NCBI RefSeq assembly: GCF_900091505.1
Contig: NZ_LT607409.1
Location: forward strand, 4,402,001-4,466,000
From: Micromonospora chokoriensis
GTDB lineage: Bacteria > Actinomycetota > Actinomycetes > Mycobacteriales > Micromonosporaceae
Direction: 5' to 3'
Length of the DNA stretch: 64,000 bases
Position numbers and translations under genes: made by a program
Shown here: piece by piece, positions 59,073-64,000 of the stretch
How positions within the stretch are numbered: position 1 is the stretch's first letter
Layout of the letters: every line of letters starts with the position of its first letter
The notes under the pieces: model-generated
What the model saw: only the letters and a program-made list of their open reading frames with translations
Told to the model about the DNA's origin: nothing
Databases searched by the model: none

Positions 59073-59619
59073 GCCGGACCTCCTCCCGGTCGAGAAGGCC
59101 GCGGAGTTTCGCCAGCGCCCGGGACGTGCGCGACTTCACCGTCCCCCGGGGCCAACCCAGTGCCGCCACCGTCTCCTCCTCGGTGAGATCGAGGAAGTAC
59201 CGACAGACGATCACCTCGCGGTCCCGTACCGGCAGTTGCCGCAGGGCCCCGACCAGCGCCTCCCGGCGCTCCCCGGCGAGGACCGCGCCGACCGCCCCGT
59301 CCTCGGCGACCTCGGACGTCGGGTCGGCCGTCGCCGCCCGCAGGAGGAGCCCGTCCCGCCGGCCCCGGGACCGGTGCAGGTTGCGGGTCTCGTTGGCGAC
59401 GATCGCGAGCAGCCACGAGCGGAAGGATGACTCGCCCCGGTAACGGGACAACTTGCGGTACGCCTTGACGAACGCCTCCTGCATGACGTCCTCGGAGTCC
59501 GAACCCGCACCGAGCAGCACCGCCGTCCGGTACGCGGACGCGGTGTGCCGGGCGACCAGGAGGTCGTACGCCTCCAGGTCACCGGCCCGGGCGCGGGTGA
59601 CGAGAGTGTCGTCGTCCAG
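59065..59619 (-). CDS. ECF RNA polymerase sigma factor
   Basis: 184 aa from a CTG at 59619 with GGAGG seven bp upstream; the first ATG/GTG in frame (59520) would delete the conserved start of region 2 (DDDTLVTRARAGDLEAYDLL VARH). Region 2 continues SDSEDVMQEAFVKAYRKLSR YRGESSFRSWLLAIVANE; region 4 is LRQLPVRDREVIVCRYFLDL TEEETVAALGWPRGTVKSRT SRALAKLRGLL. No extra C-terminal domain. It probably responds to a signal relayed by the overlapping anti-sigma gene. Confidence 0.85.
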   Translation of the reverse strand: MDDDTLVTRARAGDLEAYDLLVARHTASAYRTAVLLGAGSDSEDVMQEAFVKAYRKLSRYRGESSFRSWLLAIVANETRNLHRSRGRRDGLLLRAATADPTSEVAEDGAVGAVLAGERREALVGALRQLPVRDREVIVCRYFLDLTEEETVAALGWPRGTVKSRTSRALAKLRGLLDREEVRHG

Positions 59620-59767
59620 GGGAGGCCTCCGTTCGGATCACCCTCATGACACCGCCCACGGGTCGCGGGTTCCACCCGGCGCGGGTCAGGTTGCTCCCAC
59701 CCGGCGTGCAGCGTGTTGCCAGGATTCGGTGGTGCACTGGGAGAGGTGTCGAGGAGAGGGGCTGGTC

Positions 59768-60103
59768 ATGAGCTGGTTCAATCGCCGGGCACGGGGTGCC
59801 GAGGCGACCCCGACGAAGCTGGACCGGGAGGCGACCCGCGAGGACCTCGCGGCGCTGGAGGCGTTCGTCGCCAGCCGGCGGGGCGTGGAGTTCTACCTGG
59901 AGCCGGAGACCACGGCGACGGACACCACGGTGGTGGCGATTGCCCACGACGGTGAGTGGATCCGCCGGCGCACCGGTACGCCCCGGGCGGCGGGGACCAT
60001 CGCCCGCAAGCACGCGGTGCCGTTGTACGAGGCGGCCCGCACCGGCTACCCGGAACGGATGCGGGTGTGGAACCGCGCCCACCCGGAACGCCACGCCCGC
60101 TGA
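59768..60103 (+). CDS. Hypothetical protein, 111 aa
   Basis: ATG at 59768 with GGAGAGGGG upstream; the longer open frame upstream lacks a ribosome site. Soluble, with a basic N-terminus (SWFNRRARGAEATPTKLDRE), a helix (REDLAALEAFVASRRGVEFY LEP) and strands (ATDTTVVAIAHDGEWIRRRT G) ending in a basic helix. It resembles a conserved actinobacterial family of unknown function often annotated as an oxidoreductase without evidence. It is divergent from the sigma-factor gene. Confidence 0.7.
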   Translation: MSWFNRRARGAEATPTKLDREATREDLAALEAFVASRRGVEFYLEPETTATDTTVVAIAHDGEWIRRRTGTPRAAGTIARKHAVPLYEAARTGYPERMRVWNRAHPERHAR

Positions 60104-60114
60104 GACTCGCCTGC

Positions 60115-60831
60115 TCAGGCGTCCTCGACGGCTGACCGGGCCTGTTCAGCGGTCATCGGCTCGGCGTGGCTGGAGACGTACCAGTGGTAGTCGTCGTGGA
60201 GTAGTCGTCGGACCAGGCCCAGGTCGAGGCCGTCCTCGGGTCGGCGCAGGTGGGCCGGCGGTGGGTAGAAGCAGTCGCCCAACACCATGACACCCGAGTC
60301 GGGCACCAGGACGACCGTCGAATCCGGGGCGTGCCGACCTCCGACGTGCCGTAGCCCCACGCCGGCGGGCAACTCGTCGGCATCGGTGAAGGTCCGGGTC
60401 GGTGGGAGGACCGCGAAGTCCTCCCAGGAGCCGACAGCCCGTGCCCGCGCCCGGAAGCTCGGGCCGAGGCGAGGGTCGGTGCGTACCTGCTCGTCCAGGT
60501 AGTGGTGGCTCCACGGCCGGGCGGCCTCGGCGCGCAGCAGCGGCACGGCCGCCTCGTGCCCGACGATCTCGACACCGGGCCAGGCGCAGGCTCCCCAGAC
60601 GTGGTCCCAGTGGTGGTGGGTGTAGACGAGCCAGCGTGGCTGCGGTAGCCCGGCGGCGGCGAGCGCGATCTGGATCTCGCGGGCGTGCGCGGGGCTCTGC
60701 CCGGCGTCGATCATCACACTGCCGCGCTCGTCGACCACGACGGCGACGCCGGCCTGGACGGCCTCCGGGTCGGGATCGCCCGGACAGATCCAGACACGGC
60801 CGGCCAGGTGGTGGAACTGCGGGGCGACCAA
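60115..60831 (-). CDS. MBL-fold metallo-hydrolase
   Basis: 238 aa. I chose the TTG at 60831, nine bp after GGAGG; no ATG or GTG lies in frame near the family start. Metal motif HxHxDH is in WLVYTHHHWDHVWGACAWPG; further ligands are in LRHVGGRHAPDSTVVLVPDS GVMVLGDCF. The terminal His site is in HWYVSSHAEPMTAEQA. Cytoplasmic hydrolase, substrate unknown. Confidence 0.8.
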   Translation of the reverse strand: MVAPQFHHLAGRVWICPGDPDPEAVQAGVAVVVDERGSVMIDAGQSPAHAREIQIALAAAGLPQPRWLVYTHHHWDHVWGACAWPGVEIVGHEAAVPLLRAEAARPWSHHYLDEQVRTDPRLGPSFRARARAVGSWEDFAVLPPTRTFTDADELPAGVGLRHVGGRHAPDSTVVLVPDSGVMVLGDCFYPPPAHLRRPEDGLDLGLVRRLLHDDYHWYVSSHAEPMTAEQARSAVEDA

Positions 60832-60951
60832 CGTGATCGACCTCCGAGATTGACCGTGGACGTTGCTGTGGCGTGCGCCGATCGTAGGGGACGGTGCCGC
60901 CCGGCACCGTCCCGCCGGACGATCGGAGCAGGCCAGAGTAGGTTTACTCAT

Positions 60952-61022
60952 CCTTTGCTCTGCATACCTGTAGGCACCGGTGACGGTCCGTGCCCGGCGC
61001 GTATGGGTATGCAGAGCAAAGG
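60952..61022. repeat. Palindromic element type A, copy 2
   Basis: Perfect 17-bp inverted repeats (CCTTTGCTCTGCATACC at 60952-60968; complement at 61006-61022). The outer 13 bp are the same as copy 1 at 21178-21250; the inner bases differ but remain paired. An inner GGCAC/GTGCC stem is possible. It lies between the MBL hydrolase start and the cobalamin riboswitch. Confidence 0.9.
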
Positions 61023-61144
61023 GCGTGGGGCATTCATCCGGGGCATTGCCACAGCGCGCATCCGCCGTCGCGGCAATCGCTGAAGCTCGATGGATGGCGG
61101 CCGTCGGGCCGGGTCGGAGCGGCGTTGACCCGCGGCGGAAGGGT

Positions 61145-61312
61145 GTGGCAGCATTCGCGGCCTGACGGCAGTGAAGGAAGTCGGTGCGATTCCGACGCGG
61201 TCCCGCCACTGTCACCGGGGAGTGATCCCCCCTCGTGCGCCACGGCCGTGTGTCTGCGGTTGGAAGGCCGGGGGAGAGCGTCGATCCGGAAGCCAGGATA
61301 CTTCGGCCGTCG
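61145..61312 (+). ncRNA. Cobalamin riboswitch (leader of cobN)
   Basis: The conserved core is GGAAGTCGGTGCGATTCCGA followed by CGCGGTCCCGCCACTGTCA (61176-61214), the B12-box-type GCCACTG, and the 3' part GGAAGCCAGGATACTTC (61287-61303). The order and spacing match the B12 riboswitch class. It sits about 270 bp upstream of cobN, so adenosylcobalamin should reduce cobN expression. End points are approximate since I cannot fold it. Confidence 0.9.
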
Positions 61313-61350
61313 GGACGTACCCCAGGGCGTGGACACCCGAGGAGGACCCG

Positions 61351-61446
61351 ATGACGCACGGCGTCTCATTCATCGACGAGCTTCGTCGTCACTCGCACGG
61401 TGGGCGATCCACCGTCCCCGCGACCGGTCACGCCCCGCTGAGCTGA
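61351..61446 (+). CDS. Short ORF between riboswitch and cobN, 31 aa
   Basis: ATG with a strong GGAGGA site 4-5 bp upstream. It encodes MTHGVSFIDELRRHSHGGRS followed by TVPATGHAPLS, with four His. It starts just after the riboswitch, so its ribosome site could be the part that is hidden when the ligand is bound. It may be a leader peptide coupling translation to cobN or a short metal-related protein; no family is recognised. The 139 bp from its stop to cobN hold no gene. Confidence 0.45.
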   Translation: MTHGVSFIDELRRHSHGGRSTVPATGHAPLS

Positions 61447-61585
61447 GCGCCGCCCGCCGCCGATCGGCCCCGCCGCTCGCGCCCGCGAGCCGTCCGCCCC
61501 GCCGTCGTACCGGCTGACGCCGCACCCACCCGCATCGTCGCGGTCACCCTCGTGGTGGCCGGGGCGTCACTCCCCGGAGCCCGCC

Positions 61586-64000
61586 GTGCGCATCCTGCTG
61601 CTGTCCACCGCCGACACCGACCTGCTGGCCGCCCGCGCCAGCGGCGCCGACTACCGGCTGGCCAACCCCTCCCGGGTCGCCGCCGACGAGGTGCCCGCCC
61701 TGCTCGACGGGGTGAACCTCGTCGTCGTACGCCTGCTCGGTGGTCGACAGGCCTGGCCGGACGGCCTCGCGGCGGTGCTCGCCACCGGCGTGCCGACCGT
61801 CGTGCTCGGCGGTGAGGCGCTGCCCGACGCGGAGCTGATGGCCATCTCCACGGTGCCGTCCGGGGTCGTCACCCAGGCGCTCGCCTACCTGGTCGAGGGC
61901 GGGCCGGACAACCTGGGGCAGCTGGCCCGGTTCCTCTCCGACACGGTGCTGCTCACCGGTGAGGGGTTCAATCCGCCCACACCCACCCCGGCGTACGGCG
62001 TGCACCGTGAGTACCCGACGAATCCGGAGCAGCCCACCGTCGGGATCGTCTTCTACCGGGCGCACGCCCTGGCCGGTAACACCGGCTTCGTCGACGTGCT
62101 CGCGGACGCGGTCCGCGCGGCCGGCGGCAACCCGCTGCCGATCTTCTGCGGCTCGTTGCGGGGGCTGACCACCGGATCCGGCCCGCTCGGGCTCTTCGCC
62201 CGCTGCGACGCCCTGCTGGTCACCGTCCTCGCGGCGGGCGGCGCGGTCGCCGCGGACGCCTCCGGGGGCGGCGACGAGGACGCCTGGGACGTCGGCGCCC
62301 TGGCCGCCCTGGACGTGCCGATCATCCAGGCGCTCTGCCTGACCAGCACCCGCAAGCAGTGGGCCGACAGCGACGCCGGGCTGTCCCCGTTGGACGCCGC
62401 GATGCAGGTGGCCATCCCCGAGTTCGACGGCCGGATCATCACCGTGCCGTTCTCGTTCAAGCAGATCGACTCCGACGGGCTCTCGGTCTACGCCGCCGAT
62501 CCCGAGCGGGCCGCCCGGGTCGCCGGGATCGCGGTGCGCCACGCCCGGCTGCGGTACCTCCCCAACCCGGACAAGCGGGTCGCCGTGGTGCTCAGCTCGT
62601 ACCCCACCAAGCACTCCCGGGTCGGCAACGCCGTCGGGCTGGACACTCCGGTCTCGGCGGTCCGGTTGCTCGCCGCGCTGGCCGAGGACGGCTACGACCT
62701 GGGCGACGCGCCGCCTCCCGCCGACGGGGACGCGTTGATCCACGCGCTGATCGCCGCCGGTGGGCACGACGTGGAGTGGCTCACCCCGGAGCAGTTGGCC
62801 GCGGCCGAGGCCCGGATACCGGGGAACACGTACCGGCGGTGGTTCGACCAGGTCCCGGCCGAGCTGCGTGAGCGGATGCGGGAGCACTGGGGTGAGCCGC
62901 CCGGCGAGCTGTACACCGACGGCGGGGACATCGTGCTCGCCGGTCTGCGCTTCGGCAACGTGGTGCTGCTGATCCAGCCGCCACGCGGCTTCGGGGAGAA
63001 CCCGATCGCCATCTACCACGACCCGGACCTGCCGCCCAGCCATCACTACCTGGCCGCGTACCGCTGGTTGGCCACGCCCGCCTCCGACGGCGGCTTCGAC
63101 GCGGACGCCGTGGTGCACCTGGGCAAGCACGGCACCCTGGAGTGGTTGCCCGGCAAGGGTCTCGGCCTGGCCGCCGACTGCGCGCCCGACACGGTCCTCG
63201 GTGACCTGCCGCTGGTCTACCCGTTCATCGTCAACGACCCGGGCGAGGGCACCCAGGCCAAGCGGCGGGCACACGCCGTGGTCATCGACCACCTGGTGCC
63301 GCCGATGGCCCGCGCCGAGACCTACGGCGACCTGGCCAAACTGGAGCAACTGCTCGACGAGTACGCCACCGTGCAGGCCCTCGACCCGGCCAAGGTGCCC
63401 ACCGTCCGGGCGCAGATCTGGGACCTGGTGCGCGCCGCCGAACTGCACCACGACCTGCACGCCGAGGCGATGCCCGACGCGGACGACTTCGACGACTTCG
63501 TGCTGCACCTCGACGGGTACCTGTGCGAGGTCAAGGACGTGCAGATCCGCGACGGCCTGCACATCCTCGCCGACGCGCCCACCGGCGAGCCCCGGGTCAA
63601 CCTGGTCCTCGCCGTGCTGCGCGCTCCGCAGATCTGGGGTGGCGCACACGCCCTGCCCGGCCTGCGGCAGGCCCTCGCCGTCGCGTACGGCCTCGACGAA
63701 CAGGAGCTGCTCGCGTCACCGGGGCAACGACTGGCGCTACCCAGCGCGTTGACCGACGTGGTGGACGGTCCGGCCGGCACCGCCGCCGACGCGGTCGACC
63801 TGATCGAGGCCCTCGCCCGGCGGCTGGTCGTCGGCATGGAGACGCTCGGCTGGACCGTGGACACCGTCGACGCGGTGGTCGCGGAGGTGACCGGGCAGCC
63901 GATCCCGGACGTCGCCGCGGTGCTGCGCTTCGCCGCCACCGAACTGGTGCCCCGGCTGGACCGCACCACCGACGAGCTGACCCACACCCTCGGCGCGCTC
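61586..64000 (+). CDS. cobN: Aerobic cobaltochelatase subunit CobN (3' partial)
   Basis: The GTG at 61586 (GGAG seven bp upstream) opens a frame that continues to the window end; 805 codons are seen, and CobN is usually ~1200 aa. Landmarks of the chelatase large subunit: RILLLSTADTDLLAARASGA DYRLANPSRV start, AVVLSSYPTKHSRVGNAVGL DTPVS, TYRRWFDQVPAELRERMREH WGEPPGE, VHLGKHGTLEWLPGKGLGLA, PFIVNDPGEGTQAKRRAHAV VIDHLVPP. It inserts cobalt into hydrogenobyrinate diamide with CobS and CobT-like (ChlI/D-type) partners, in aerobic B12 synthesis. The upstream riboswitch gives feedback control. Confidence 0.93.
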   Translation, partial: MRILLLSTADTDLLAARASGADYRLANPSRVAADEVPALLDGVNLVVVRLLGGRQAWPDGLAAVLATGVPTVVLGGEALPDAELMAISTVPSGVVTQALAYLVEGGPDNLGQLARFLSDTVLLTGEGFNPPTPTPAYGVHREYPTNPEQPTVGIVFYRAHALAGNTGFVDVLADAVRAAGGNPLPIFCGSLRGLTTGSGPLGLFARCDALLVTVLAAGGAVAADASGGGDEDAWDVGALAALDVPIIQALCLTSTRKQWADSDAGLSPLDAAMQVAIPEFDGRIITVPFSFKQIDSDGLSVYAADPERAARVAGIAVRHARLRYLPNPDKRVAVVLSSYPTKHSRVGNAVGLDTPVSAVRLLAALAEDGYDLGDAPPPADGDALIHALIAAGGHDVEWLTPEQLAAAEARIPGNTYRRWFDQVPAELRERMREHWGEPPGELYTDGGDIVLAGLRFGNVVLLIQPPRGFGENPIAIYHDPDLPPSHHYLAAYRWLATPASDGGFDADAVVHLGKHGTLEWLPGKGLGLAADCAPDTVLGDLPLVYPFIVNDPGEGTQAKRRAHAVVIDHLVPPMARAETYGDLAKLEQLLDEYATVQALDPAKVPTVRAQIWDLVRAAELHHDLHAEAMPDADDFDDFVLHLDGYLCEVKDVQIRDGLHILADAPTGEPRVNLVLAVLRAPQIWGGAHALPGLRQALAVAYGLDEQELLASPGQRLALPSALTDVVDGPAGTAADAVDLIEALARRLVVGMETLGWTVDTVDAVVAEVTGQPIPDVAAVLRFAATELVPRLDRTTDELTHTLGAL

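Noticed and set aside
61544..63649. 701-codon minus-strand open frame opposite cobN
   Set aside because: CobN motifs are clear on the plus strand, which is open to the window end; the antisense reading has shadow composition.

Overview
The window is very GC-rich actinobacterial DNA with tightly packed, GTGA/ATGA-overlapping genes and many GTG starts. A SARP/BTAD regulator, LppM-like lipoprotein, DivIVA relic, LacI regulators with TGCAAA-type and AGCGCT-centred operators, and families of intergenic palindromes suggest a Micromonosporaceae genome, probably Micromonospora-like. That placement is inference; no rRNA or other marker gene is present.

Layout. 1-3.3 kb: the end of an HNH nuclease gene, a DUF559 gene with gene relics around it, and an unknown gene. 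3.6-20.1 kb (+): a contractile tail-like system, here called CIS-1. It has sheath, tube, GpU-like, hub-spike, PAAR-like, gp25-like and gpJ-like genes in P2/Mu-like order, plus two unusual proteins, one of 1075 aa and one of 492 aa with a PD-(D/E)xK-like nuclease signature. A BTAD-type regulator gene follows. 21-22.8 kb: a broken FAD oxidoreductase and an HD-domain protein. 22.9-37.4 kb: a plant-polysaccharide/uronate locus. Its minus-strand arm carries two Gfo/Idh/MocA oxidoreductases, uronate isomerase, a fuconate-type dehydratase, a UxuB-like reductase and a secreted pectate lyase. Its plus-strand arm carries a LacI regulator, an ABC sugar importer, a YesL-like protein and a PmoA/DUF6807 protein. 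The two arms are divergent and share an operator-bearing control region.

37.4-51.7 kb (-): a second, unrelated contractile injection system (CIS-2) of the extracellular-CIS type. It has sheath, gp19-like tube, LysM tube-initiator, VgrG-like hub, PAAR-like tip, gp25-like, a gpJ fused to a beta-propeller, and tail protein I. It is embedded in membrane-protein genes: an LppM-like lipoprotein, a holin-sized protein, a membrane protein with an HExxH motif, and a signal-anchored protein with a carbohydrate-binding-like domain. Neither CIS has capsid, integrase, terminase or AAA+ ATPase genes in the window. CIS-1 and CIS-2 are convergent and flank the uronate locus.

51.8-53.2 kb: decayed TetR and FAD-monooxygenase fragments, a palindrome and two minisatellites. 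53.2-60.8 kb: ordinary chromosomal genes (FUSC-like protein, LacI regulator with MFS transporter, aldo/keto reductase, lipoprotein, ECF sigma factor with putative anti-sigma, MBL hydrolase). 61.1-64 kb: a cobalamin riboswitch, a short leader ORF and the 5' part of cobN, which runs off the window.

Four kinds of 50-85 bp palindrome occur. One kind is present twice, 40 kb apart, with compensatory arm changes, and another lies inside a CIS-2 coding sequence. The most novel material is probably the paired CIS loci: the nuclease-like candidate effector, the propeller-bearing baseplate protein and the membrane module.
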